Positions 52,334-60,575 of a DNA stretch of 64,000 nucleotides are shown piece after piece. This stretch comes from Pseudomonas sp. CFBP13508 (GTDB taxonomy: Bacteria; Pseudomonadota; Gammaproteobacteria; Pseudomonadales; Pseudomonadaceae). Where the stretch lies: NCBI RefSeq assembly GCF_005233515.1, contig NZ_QFZZ01000004.1:382644-446643 (forward strand), read 5' to 3'. The translations under genes and the position numbers were made by a program. Within the stretch, counting starts at the first letter, position 1. Each line of letters opens with the position of its first letter. Below the pieces are notes generated by a model. The model was not told the origin of the DNA and did no database searches. It was given only the letters and a program-made list of their open reading frames with translations.

Positions 52334-54479
52334 CCTGTTTCATCAGGATGAGATCAGTGCTGACAAACAGCAGGACCTGACGCTCGACCTCGACGTGACG
52401 CAACTTGAAATCATCATCGGCAATGCTGACGGCTCCGCGCTTGTACATCGAAAAACGCTGCACCCACCCCTCAAGGGCAACGCCGGCTTGCTGCTGTGCG
52501 TTGTCGAGTTCGTTGTCTGGTCGCTGCACCTCCAGAAACGACAGCAGTGGCCAGGCATTGCGCCGGGCATTGTCCCTGTCAGCACCAAGCGCGCGGTAAA
52601 CCCTGTACATCGAGACGACGCGTCTTTCATACGCCGTTTGCGAGGTGTGGCCGGTCAGGCGCAGAGAAAACCGGCCTTGCAGGGCGACCTGTGTGTAATC
52701 GGCGTGGACGTAGGCGTGGTACTGGGCAAACAGGCGATTGTCTTCAACGATCAGTTGCGGGCCGCGCTGGTCGTCCCAGGCAATGGCGCCGCCCTGGCCG
52801 ATTTCCTTGTCGGTCAACGGAATGATGGTGTGCAGGCTTGAGCGTGGTTCGAAGACTCGCGCCGAGTCCGGTGCCACCCCCGGCCAAAAGGAGCCCAGCG
52901 CCGCGCATATTTTTGCGTCCTCGGGAAACGGGCTTGCCATCTGATAGCCGGCCAACACGTTGATCCATTGCGCATCCGGGGTTTTCTGCCGAACCCATCC
53001 TACCTCCCAGCCCGGGCCGAAAACTCCGGCAGCGCCGTCAGGCAGCGAGGAGGGTCGTGGACTTGGTGCGGGCGGGATTTGTGACAGATCGCGCGGGCAC
53101 GGTTCAGCCGAGGCGACAATCGCCGTCACCCCTCGGTCCGTATGCGAGAACAATTGATCCTCGAGATTCAGGTTGGCGCAGTACCGCACGTTCGAAAGTG
53201 CTTCGAGGCGGGCGTGCCAGACGTCGGAGTCAGGCAAAAGCGGCTCTTCGCGGACCCAGTGCAACAGTTTGCGCTGGCTGCACAATGGGTAAAAATCCGG
53301 AGGACCGATAATCGAATAAGCGGCCACCGTCGGCAGAAGGTCGTTGAGTGCCGGGCAATCTGGCCGGACCCAGCCGTCGGCGGTTGCGTCCTGATAATGC
53401 AGAGCCTCATAACCACCTTGTCGAACCAGTGCTTCGACATCTGCACGGTCGTTCAGGTTTTCGATGCTGCCATCTGCGTTGACCTTGTGCCGACCATGCA
53501 CCATGCCAGCGGTGTTGGCTGGCATTAGAAACGTCAGCGGTCGGCCGTCGATCTGGGCGGGTTCGACCAGTCGCGCTTTCGACTGTGGGACCAACAGACC
53601 CGCGCCCAATTCATCGGCTGGCGCCCAGTCGGCCAGATTTTCGGTCACGACAAAGGGTGCCTGGCTGATTTGCGGTTCCTCCCAGCCAGTGCCGCTGTGA
53701 CGTAAATGGATATGCCGCAACTTCTCGTTGATCTGATGGTTTTCCAGCGTTACCGACAATTCCATGCCCGCCAGACACTGGTCCCCATCGAACAGTTTGT
53801 GCAGCGGCACCCAGAAGTCCAGCTCTGGATCGACTTCAGCCTGAAAGTCCATGGGGCCGAAGCGCTGCGCATCGCCGCGCAACTGCATGGCAATGTAGGC
53901 GCTGTAGCGCACCGGCATGACCCGAATGCCATGCACGTCGTCGTCGACAAATGGCAAAAAGCATCGCTGTCTGGCGTCATATCGGGCGGGCGCGGTGCCG
54001 ACGCGGGCAATGCCGGTGCGCGAAAAGCACAGGTCGGCGTGTCGGCCGTGCACGGTGTCGGCGGCGCAGCGATATTCACTGGCAAAAGCGACCACCGCCA
54101 AAGGTGCGCCTGCGGCGGTCAGCCGCAGTTGATCGAAAGTGGGCGGGGCGATGCTGTAGACATAGTTCAGCACGGTTTCGATTTCGCCCGGCGTCGGAAA
54201 CAGCAGCAGATCTGTTCCGGTTTCATCGACGGTCACTCGCGGTGACGCCAGTGCGTGATAAAGCAGACTGCGCGAGGGCACCGCTGCTTCGATTGCGCGC
54301 GTTCCGTCAGGGGCGAAATCTTCGAATCCGCTCAGGTTGCGGTCAATCTTCATCGGCCGCACAAGTTCGGCTGCCAGTGGCTCCGCAAGCAGATCAAGGC
54401 CATGGGCCAACATCAGCGAATGCCAGCCGCCGGGGGCCAACCGGCGACACACGTGTGTGACGGATTCGAGCAGAGTCAT
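52296..54479 (-). CDS. 727-residue protein of unknown family linked to the flavoprotein
   Basis: 727 residues with no signal peptide. I do not recognise the family. Visible blocks: SRTGIARVGTAPARYD (similar in feel to the start of LodA-type enzymes), DFWVPLHKLFDGDQCLAGMEL, GPGWEVGW and KICAALGSFWPGVAPDSARVF with Cys525 and Trp532. Cys-x6-Trp followed by Pro resembles the region of cysteine tryptophylquinone proteins (C-x5-W in the QHNDH gamma subunit; Trp-Pro near the LodA quinone site). Its length is close to LodA (726). Overlap with the LodB-like gene supports joint function. A real CTQ enzyme is a hypothesis only. A perfect 15-bp palindrome lies 53 bases upstream of the start. Confidence 0.7.
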   Translation of the reverse strand: MTLLESVTHVCRRLAPGGWHSLMLAHGLDLLAEPLAAELVRPMKIDRNLSGFEDFAPDGTRAIEAAVPSRSLLYHALASPRVTVDETGTDLLLFPTPGEIETVLNYVYSIAPPTFDQLRLTAAGAPLAVVAFASEYRCAADTVHGRHADLCFSRTGIARVGTAPARYDARQRCFLPFVDDDVHGIRVMPVRYSAYIAMQLRGDAQRFGPMDFQAEVDPELDFWVPLHKLFDGDQCLAGMELSVTLENHQINEKLRHIHLRHSGTGWEEPQISQAPFVVTENLADWAPADELGAGLLVPQSKARLVEPAQIDGRPLTFLMPANTAGMVHGRHKVNADGSIENLNDRADVEALVRQGGYEALHYQDATADGWVRPDCPALNDLLPTVAAYSIIGPPDFYPLCSQRKLLHWVREEPLLPDSDVWHARLEALSNVRYCANLNLEDQLFSHTDRGVTAIVASAEPCPRDLSQIPPAPSPRPSSLPDGAAGVFGPGWEVGWVRQKTPDAQWINVLAGYQMASPFPEDAKICAALGSFWPGVAPDSARVFEPRSSLHTIIPLTDKEIGQGGAIAWDDQRGPQLIVEDNRLFAQYHAYVHADYTQVALQGRFSLRLTGHTSQTAYERRVVSMYRVYRALGADRDNARRNAWPLLSFLEVQRPDNELDNAQQQAGVALEGWVQRFSMYKRGAVSIADDDFKLRHVEVERQVLLFVSTDLILMKQDAGPWQVAVETL

Positions 54480-54531
54480 GGCTGATCCTCGTTACGGTTC
54501 GCGAGCCGTCATCAGACAGCACAAGGCTGAT

Positions 54532-54565
54532 GCCCCGCTACTGTCAGGTCTGACAGTAGCGGGGC
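54532..54565. promoter_or_regulatory. Perfect 15-bp palindrome upstream of the 727-residue gene
   Basis: GCCCCGCTACTGTCA, a GGTC loop, then its perfect complement. No T-run follows on the minus strand, so it is not a standard terminator; an RNA hairpin or operator in the leader of the 52296-54479 gene is more likely. Confidence 0.6.
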
Positions 54566-54697
54566 GTCTGGACATGCATAACCATAGGGGCCTTTGCCTG
54601 GGCGCAACAGTCGGGAGATTCCGACGAGGTTGTAGGCAGATGCCTGCTGTTTGGATGGAAACAGCAGGGGGCAGGAGGGAAATTTAAACGGTGGCTA

Positions 54698-56008
54698 TCA
54701 GCCGGGCAGCGGCAACTTCAGCTCAGCGCACAGCCCGCCACCTTCACGATTGCTCAACATCAGCGAGCCACCGAGCGCCAACGCCAATTGCTGGGCGATC
54801 GCCAGTCCGAGCCCGGTGCCGCCGGTGTCACGATTGCGCGAGTTTTCCACGCGGTAGAACGGTTCCAGTACCTGCGCCAGTTCGGCCTCGGCGATGCCCG
54901 GGCCGCGATCGAGGACTTTCACCGACAGGCTGTTGCCCTGCGCTTCGACCTGCAATTGCGCGGCGCCGGCGAATTTCAGGGCGTTGTCGGTCAGATTCAC
55001 CAGTACCCGGCGCAGTGCCTGTGGGCGGGTTTCGATCACCGCTTTGCTCTTGCCGCCGAGCTGCACGTCCTTGCCCATGTCCTGATAGTCGAAGACCAGG
55101 CTGTCGAGGAACGAGTCGAGATCAGTACGCCGGCTTTCTTCGGTGGCGCCGTGAACGCTGCGAGCGTAAGCCACGCCTTCGCGCACCAGATGTTCGATCT
55201 CGCCCAGGTCGCTGCTCAGTTTGTCTTTCTCGACCGAGTCGTCCATGAACTCTGCGCGCAGTTTCATCCGGGTGATCGGCGTTTGCAGGTCGTGGGAAAT
55301 CGCCGCGAGCAGTTGCATGCGTTCTTTCAGGTAGGCGGCGATGCGCGTCTGCATGGCGTTGAACGCCCGTGCCGCGTGGACAACTTCGGTCGGCCCTTGC
55401 TCGTCGAGCTTGATCGGGTGAGCGTTGGGGTCGAGGGTTTCCACCGCGTTGGCGAGGCGGGTGAGGGGACGGATGGCAATGCGCACGGCGAGCCAGGTGC
55501 AGAGGATCAGCAACGCCAGTTGGCCGAGCAGCACCACCGGCAACCACGGTGACAACGGCACCATCGCCGGGCGGATATCGATGGTCACCGGGCTGCCGTC
55601 GCTCAGGCGCAAGTGGCCCTGGAAATGTTGTCTCGGACCGCCGGGAACTTCGGTAAACACGATTGGATAAGTGTCGCCGATGGCCGCCGTAATCGAGGCG
55701 ATCGCGACGGACTTTTCAGCCGAGGTCACCGGCATGCCCGGTTCGCCCTCATTGAGCAGGTAGCCATAATTGCGCCGGGCCAGACGCGGCAGCCAGGCCT
55801 CGCGTTCGACGGCGGGCAGGCGATCGAGGATGGCCATCGACGTCGAGACGTCGGTTTCGAGGTTGCCGAGCATGGTGCTTTTCGCGCTCTGGTAACGCTC
55901 GTAATACTGCGCGCCGAACGACAGGCCCTGCGCCAGAATCAGCCCGATCAGGAATATCAGCGACAGGCGCGAGGCGAGGGTACGCGGCCATTGCAGCTTG
56001 AGTTTCAT
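54698..56008 (-). CDS. Sensor histidine kinase
   Basis: 436 residues: a membrane helix (about 12-32), a periplasmic domain (about 35-165), a second helix (about 165-185), HAMP, then HisKA (HDLQTPITRM, phospho-His) and HATPase_c (DNALKFAGAAQ, DRGPGIAEAEL, GGTGLGLAIAQQL). It is the partner of the response regulator with a 4-base ATGA-type overlap. The periplasmic domain gives no clear ligand. The DipZ-like and secreted genes beyond the regulator suggest a periplasmic stress signal. Confidence 0.92.
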   Translation of the reverse strand: MKLKLQWPRTLASRLSLIFLIGLILAQGLSFGAQYYERYQSAKSTMLGNLETDVSTSMAILDRLPAVEREAWLPRLARRNYGYLLNEGEPGMPVTSAEKSVAIASITAAIGDTYPIVFTEVPGGPRQHFQGHLRLSDGSPVTIDIRPAMVPLSPWLPVVLLGQLALLILCTWLAVRIAIRPLTRLANAVETLDPNAHPIKLDEQGPTEVVHAARAFNAMQTRIAAYLKERMQLLAAISHDLQTPITRMKLRAEFMDDSVEKDKLSSDLGEIEHLVREGVAYARSVHGATEESRRTDLDSFLDSLVFDYQDMGKDVQLGGKSKAVIETRPQALRRVLVNLTDNALKFAGAAQLQVEAQGNSLSVKVLDRGPGIAEAELAQVLEPFYRVENSRNRDTGGTGLGLAIAQQLALALGGSLMLSNREGGGLCAELKLPLPG

Positions 56009-56745
56009 GCCGACGCCCCAAGCAGTTCGACCGGCAGCGAAAACACATAACCTTCACTGCGCACAGTCTTGATGTAGGCCGGTTCGCGGGCATCGTCGAG
56101 CAGACGTTGACGCAAGCGGCTCACCAGCAAATCAATGGAGCGATCGAACAGATCGGCCTCGCGGCCCTGGGTCAGGTTGAGCAGTTGATCGCGGCTGAGC
56201 ACCCGTTGCGGATGGTCGAGGAACACCCGCAGCAGGCGGTATTCGGCGCCGCTGAGGGCAACCATGGTGCCGTCGCTGTCGAGCAGGTGGCGGGCCGAGG
56301 TGTCCAGTTGCCAACGACCGAACGCCAGCAGGCGTCCGGCTTCGGTGACCACCAGATTCGGCGGCAGCATGCGCGTGCGGCGCAATACGGCGTTGATCCG
56401 CGCCAGCAGTTCGCGGGCGGCGAACGGTTTGGTCAGGTAATCGTCGGCGCCCATTTCCAGGCCGATGATGCGGTCGGTCTCATCGTTGCGCGCGGTGAGC
56501 ATCAGCACCGGCGTCGCCTTGTGTTTGCCCACGCGCAATTCGCGGCACAACTGCAGGCCATCGTCGCCGGGCATCATGATGTCGAGCACGATCAGGTCGA
56601 CGGTGTTGGCATCAAGGAAGCTGCGCATCTGCCGGCCATCGGCGACCACTGTCGTACGCAGGCCGTTCTTCTTCAGGTAGTTGCCTACCAGTTCACGGAT
56701 CTCGCGGTCGTCGTCGACGATGAGAATGTGATCGACATGTTCCAT
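56005..56745 (-). CDS. OmpR-family response regulator
   Basis: 246 residues: receiver domain with phosphoacceptor D55 (LIVLDIMMPGDDG), K in LTKPF, and a C-terminal winged helix (LSGAEYRLLRVFLDHPQRVLSRDQLL, YIKTVRSEGYVF). It probably binds the TGTATC-N13-GATACA sites in the divergent promoter region. It is co-transcribed with the kinase. Confidence 0.93.
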   Translation of the reverse strand: MEHVDHILIVDDDREIRELVGNYLKKNGLRTTVVADGRQMRSFLDANTVDLIVLDIMMPGDDGLQLCRELRVGKHKATPVLMLTARNDETDRIIGLEMGADDYLTKPFAARELLARINAVLRRTRMLPPNLVVTEAGRLLAFGRWQLDTSARHLLDSDGTMVALSGAEYRLLRVFLDHPQRVLSRDQLLNLTQGREADLFDRSIDLLVSRLRQRLLDDAREPAYIKTVRSEGYVFSLPVELLGASA

Positions 56746-56827
56746 CGGTTCAAGCCTCTGTCAAAAGGGGAATGCCGTGCAGTCTATAGCGCCGTGGAAC
56801 GCACGCCTGCCTGCCTTTGTATTGCAG

Positions 56828-56920
56828 TGTATCTGCCCCGACGGCGGATACACGCCGACGCAAAATCACGATTTTTTCGGGGTTTTGTATCGCTGTGTAT
56901 CTACACACTGCATGGATACA
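56828..56920. promoter_or_regulatory. Two TGTATC-N13-GATACA dyads
   Basis: The dyads lie at 56828-56852 and 56896-56920, with identical geometry. A third TGTATC (56886-56891) sits 10 bases before the second dyad, forming a direct repeat with one helical turn. They stand between the response regulator and the DUF2790 gene, so they are likely its binding sites. Confidence 0.6.
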
Positions 56921-57042
56921 CAACGAGTGATTCTCGTCCTTTCCTGACACAGACGCGATACCTCGAAGGCCTCAAATAGGCTCCATCGAGGCACACACAG
57001 ACCGCCTCGGCTCAAACCCACTGAAGCCTTGAGGACTACACC

Positions 57043-57306
57043 ATGAACAACAAATCCGTATTCGCCGCCTGCCTGTTCGCCGCTCTGAACATCTGCACCC
57101 TGTCGGCCCACGCCGAAGCGGACGTCAGCCGGCAAACCTACACCTACGGCACCCATCTGGATATCCAGAAAGTGCTGTCGATGACCGAAGACACCTCGGT
57201 GACCTGCGGCATCACCGAGGCGCGCATGACCTACCTCGATTCCGCCGGCAAAACCCGCGAGCTGGATTACAGCAAATTCGCTGACGGCTGCAACAACCAG
57301 AACTGA
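57043..57306 (+). CDS. DUF2790-family secreted protein
   Basis: 87 residues with a signal peptide (MNNKSVFAACLFAALNICTLSAHA). The mature domain begins TYTYGTHLDIQKVLSMTE, typical of DUF2790. It has two cysteines in the mature part (VTCGIT and ADGCNNQN), possibly a disulfide. It is the first plus-strand gene after the divergent two-component promoter region. No activity is known to me. Confidence 0.85.
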   Translation: MNNKSVFAACLFAALNICTLSAHAEADVSRQTYTYGTHLDIQKVLSMTEDTSVTCGITEARMTYLDSAGKTRELDYSKFADGCNNQN

Positions 57307-57339
57307 GTCATCCCTACTTTTTCTGCAAGGAGTTTTGCC

Positions 57340-57762
57340 ATGAACAATGTTTCGCGCTTTCTGACCGCAGCAGCCTTCGCCTTCACCGGTGCCGCCGCCC
57401 ACGCCAACAGTGCTGTGGAGCAGAGCAGTTGCGCCAGCAGCACCTGCTTCCAGCTGACCACCGTGGCGAAGGAGGGTAGCGATGCCTTGATCGCCGCTGA
57501 CGGCTCCAGCCGCACACCGCAGGGGCAGATGGTTGCCGCTGATGGTTCCAGCCGCACACCGCAGGGCCAGATGGTTGCCGCTGATGGTTCCAGCCGCACA
57601 CCGCAGGGGCAGATGGTCGCCGCTGACGGATCGAGCCGTACACCGCAAGGCCAGATGGTCGCCGCTGATGGTTCCAGCCGTACACCGCAAGGCCAACTGG
57701 TCGCGGAAAACGGTACCAGTCGCACGCCTCAAGGGCAGTTGCTCGACGGCCAGACTGCATGA
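57340..57762 (+). CDS. Secreted protein with six 14-residue tandem repeats
   Basis: 140 residues with a signal peptide (MNNVSRFLTAAAFAFTGAAAHA). Two cysteines follow in SSCASSTCF, then a run of six 14-residue units of the form AADGSSRTPQGQMV at residues about 52-135 (42-base DNA repeats at 57493-57744), the last two changed to QLV/QLL. It lies 33 bases after the DUF2790 gene, so they are probably co-expressed. AAGGAG is the ribosome binding site. Function unknown. Confidence 0.82.
   Translation: MNNVSRFLTAAAFAFTGAAAHANSAVEQSSCASSTCFQLTTVAKEGSDALIAADGSSRTPQGQMVAADGSSRTPQGQMVAADGSSRTPQGQMVAADGSSRTPQGQMVAADGSSRTPQGQLVAENGTSRTPQGQLLDGQTA
57493..57744 (+). repeat. 42-base tandem repeat, six copies
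   Basis: Units begin at 57493, 57535, 57577, 57619, 57661 and 57703. The first five are nearly identical; the sixth is diverged. All stay in frame. Confidence 0.95.
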
Positions 57763-57786
57763 GCCACGGCGTAAATAAAGCGAGCT

Positions 57787-57809
57787 AGCGAGGGGACGTT
57801 TCCCTCGCT
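57787..57809 (+). promoter_or_regulatory. Hairpin between the repeat protein and the DipZ-like gene
   Basis: AGCGAGGG, a short loop, CCCTCGCT. No T-run follows, so it may act as an mRNA stability element or partial attenuator. Confidence 0.4.
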
Positions 57810-57850
57810 GCCCGGTTGTGTGCCCAGCCCCCATTCCAAGGTGACCCCTT

Positions 57851-59062
57851 ATGTACCTCATCGCATTTCTCGGCGGTCTGCTGACCGTTTTCAGTCCGTG
57901 CATCCTGCCGGTGGTGCCGTTTCTGTTCGCTGGCGCCAACCGTACCCGTTCCTCGATTTTCCTGACTCTCGCTGGCATGGCGCTGACCTTTGCGCTGATC
58001 TCCAGCCTCGCGGTGGTCAGCAGCGAGTGGGTGATCCAGGCCAGCAACACCGGCCGCCACGTCGCCTTGCTGGTCATGGCGCTGTTCGCCCTGTCGCTGA
58101 TCTCGGCCCGCGTCGGTGACTGGCTGACCAGGCCGTTTGTCGCGCTCGGCAATCGTCTCGATCAGGACACGCGTAAACGTGCCGGACCGATGGGCTCGAT
58201 CATGCTCGGTGTCGCCACCGGCCTGTTGTGGGCGCCGTGTGCCGGGCCGATCCTTGGGGTGATTCTGACCGGCGCGATGTTGCAAGGCGCCAATGCGCAG
58301 ACCAGCCTGTTGCTGCTGGCTTACGGCGTCGGCAGTGCCTTGTCGCTGGGCACGTTGATTTTTGCCGGGCGCGGTCTGGTCAATCGGCTGAAACCGTCGA
58401 TCCCGTTCAGCGGCTGGTTGCGCCGTGGTGCCGGGGTTGCGGTACTTGCTACGGTCGCGGTGATTTCGACGGGCGCCGACAAAACCCTGCTCGCCAATAC
58501 GTCTTCGGAGGGCGTGGCCAGCGTCGAGAAAAACGTCCTGGAAAACGTGCCGAAAGTGGTCGACTACTTCGTCAGCAAGGTCCGCGCCGATTCGATGATG
58601 GACGAGGCCCAGGGCGCGATGCCATCGCTGTCGGGGGCTGTGCAATGGCTCAACTCACCGGAACTCAGCGCCGAATCCCTGCGCGGCAAAGTGGTGCTGG
58701 TGGACTTCTGGACTTACGACTGCATCAACTGCCAGCACACCCTGCCGTATGTCAAAGACTGGGCGCAGAAATATGAGAAGGACGGGCTGGTGGTGATCGG
58801 CGTACACACCCCCGAATACGGCTACGAACGCATCATCGACAACGTCAAGGACCAGGTGAAAAAACTCGGCATCACCTACCCGGTAGCGATCGACAACGAC
58901 TACGCGATCTGGCGCAACTTCAGCAATCAATACTGGCCGGCGCATTACCTGATCGACGCCAAGGGCCAGGTGCGTTACAGCCACTTCGGCGAAGGTCGTT
59001 ATGCAGAGCAGGAGCAGATGATCAAGCAGTTGCTGGAGGAGGCCAAGGCACCGGCCGCCTGA
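57851..59062 (+). CDS. DipZ-like thiol:disulfide membrane protein
   Basis: 403 residues: an N-terminal CcdA/DsbD-beta-like membrane part of about six helices with FSPCILPVVPF (redox Cys) and ATGLLWAPCAGP, then a periplasmic TlpA/redoxin domain (about 265-400) with the CINC active site in FWTYDCINCQHTLPYVK. It would carry reducing power from the cytosol to the periplasm. AAGGTGA is the ribosome binding site. It may help reduce or isomerise the cysteine-containing secreted proteins upstream. Confidence 0.9.
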   Translation: MYLIAFLGGLLTVFSPCILPVVPFLFAGANRTRSSIFLTLAGMALTFALISSLAVVSSEWVIQASNTGRHVALLVMALFALSLISARVGDWLTRPFVALGNRLDQDTRKRAGPMGSIMLGVATGLLWAPCAGPILGVILTGAMLQGANAQTSLLLLAYGVGSALSLGTLIFAGRGLVNRLKPSIPFSGWLRRGAGVAVLATVAVISTGADKTLLANTSSEGVASVEKNVLENVPKVVDYFVSKVRADSMMDEAQGAMPSLSGAVQWLNSPELSAESLRGKVVLVDFWTYDCINCQHTLPYVKDWAQKYEKDGLVVIGVHTPEYGYERIIDNVKDQVKKLGITYPVAIDNDYAIWRNFSNQYWPAHYLIDAKGQVRYSHFGEGRYAEQEQMIKQLLEEAKAPAA

Positions 59063-59072
59063 TCAACACAAC

Positions 59073-59113
59073 AATGGCTCATGGGTCGCCGACCCTGAGC
59101 CATTGGGCTTTTT
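59073..59113 (+). terminator. Terminator of the DipZ-like gene
   Basis: AATGGCTCA, one mismatch, GGGT / ACCC, TGAGCCATT, then GGGCTTTTT; a long stem followed by a T-run. Confidence 0.85.
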
Positions 59114-59335
59114 CCCTGATTTCTTCCCACGACATGCATCCCATGCTCGCTTCGCGACGTACCGTGTTTCATGAGCTTGACAGATCTTCACCGCTCATCG
59201 GCAAAGTGCCGTATTTATAGGGCTGACGGACGATTGGCAAGGACGGCGGCCGGTGCTGGCGCGATAGTGAGCGGGCGAGGTCGTTATCAATCTCGCAACG
59301 TCGCCAACACTTATAAAAAGAACAGTGAGGTTGCC

Positions 59336-59608
59336 ATGCCCAAATTCGTGATTGAACGCGAGATTCCAGGCGCAGGGAAGCTGTCAGAGGACGAACTCAA
59401 AGCCGTTTCGCAGACTTCCTGTCAGGCACTAAGGGATCTGGGGCCGCAAGTGCAGTGGCTGCAGAGCTATGTGACTGCCGACAAAATCTATTGTGTGTAT
59501 ATCGCTCCCGATGAAGAACAGGTGCGCGAGCACGCCAGGCTCGGCGGTTTCCCGGCCAACAGCGTAGCGCGAGTGGTGCGGGTGATCGATCCGACCACTG
59601 CTGAATGA
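59336..59608 (+). CDS. DUF4242-family protein
   Basis: A 90-residue soluble protein: MPKFVIEREIPGAGKLSEDELKAV, then a YVTADKIYCVYIAPDEEQVREHARLGGFPANSV segment typical of the DUF4242 family. The ATG at 59336 has GTGAGG at 5 bases. The family is found in many bacteria with no defined reaction, though some members were proposed to bind nickel. It sits 33 bases before the next methyltransferase and could be co-transcribed. Confidence 0.85.
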   Translation: MPKFVIEREIPGAGKLSEDELKAVSQTSCQALRDLGPQVQWLQSYVTADKIYCVYIAPDEEQVREHARLGGFPANSVARVVRVIDPTTAE

Positions 59609-59641
59609 CCTGCGTATGAATCTGCCACGGAGCTCGCTGCG

Positions 59642-60454
59642 ATGAGTACCCCGATTGATCTCACTGCCCTGAAGGAACGTCAGAAAGTCGCTTGGGCCAG
59701 TGGCGACTACGCCGTGATCGGCACCACTTTGCAAATCGTTGGAGAAAGCCTCGCCGAGGCCTGCGATCTGCGCTGCGATGAAGAAGTGCTGGATGTCGCC
59801 GCCGGTAACGGCAATGCGACCCTGGCAGCGGCGCGGCGCGGTTGTGTGGTGACCTCGACCGATTACGTGGCGGCACTGCTGGAGCGTGGTCAGGATCGCG
59901 CCCGGGCCGAACATCTGGAGGTGATTTTTCAGGTGGCCGATGCCGAGGCGCTACCGTTTCCCGATGAAAGTTACGACGCCGTGCTGTCCACGTTTGGGGT
60001 GATGTTCGCGCCTGATCAGGTCACCGCCGCTGCTGAACTGGGGCGGGTCTGTCGTCGCGGCGGGCGGATCGGAATGGCCAACTGGACGCCGGAGGGCTTC
60101 GTCGGGCAGATGTTCAAGATTCTCGGCCAGCACCTGCCGCCGCCAGCGGTTGCTCAGCCGCCGTCGAACTGGGGCTCGGATGCGTGGCTGCACAAGCAGT
60201 TCGATGATCGCGATTTTCTTGTTCGGGTATCCCGCAACCACTTCAATTTCCGCTATCGCTCGGCGGCGCATTTCATTGACATCTTTCGGCACTGGTACGG
60301 GCCGGTGCACAAGGCATTTGCGGTGTTGTCGCCGGAGGCCGGGCAGGCGCTGGAGGATGATCTGACGGCGTTGCTCAATCGCTCGAATCGGGCGGGAGAC
60401 GAGTCGCTGGTAGTGCCGAGTGAATATCTGGAGGTGGTAATTACCAAGCGTTAG
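59642..60454 (+). CDS. Class I SAM-dependent methyltransferase (UbiE-like)
   Basis: 270 residues. The SAM motif is VLDVAAGNGNATLAAARRG, with a UbiE-like layout: TSTDYVAALLERGQDRA, and DEALPFPDESYDAVLSTFGVMFA. It starts shortly after the DUF4242 gene. Substrate is unknown. Confidence 0.88.
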   Translation: MSTPIDLTALKERQKVAWASGDYAVIGTTLQIVGESLAEACDLRCDEEVLDVAAGNGNATLAAARRGCVVTSTDYVAALLERGQDRARAEHLEVIFQVADAEALPFPDESYDAVLSTFGVMFAPDQVTAAAELGRVCRRGGRIGMANWTPEGFVGQMFKILGQHLPPPAVAQPPSNWGSDAWLHKQFDDRDFLVRVSRNHFNFRYRSAAHFIDIFRHWYGPVHKAFAVLSPEAGQALEDDLTALLNRSNRAGDESLVVPSEYLEVVITKR

Positions 60455-60475
60455 TCATGCACAAATGCAGATCTC

Positions 60476-60565
60476 TGTGGGAGCGAGCCTGCTCGCGAAG
60501 GCGGTGTGCCAGACAACCTCGATGTTGATGGAACCACCGCATTCGCGAGCAGGCTCGCTCCCACA
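60476..60565. repeat. REPIN of family A
   Basis: A forward copy at 60476-60499 and a reverse copy at 60542-60565. Confidence 0.9.
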
Positions 60566-60575
60566 GGGGATGTGC

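Noticed and set aside
52296..54479. Naming the 727-residue protein LodA or GoxA
   Set aside because: The N-terminal HPSIGVARLG-like block and the CTQ flanks of LodA are not clearly present, so only a distant or functional similarity is proposed.
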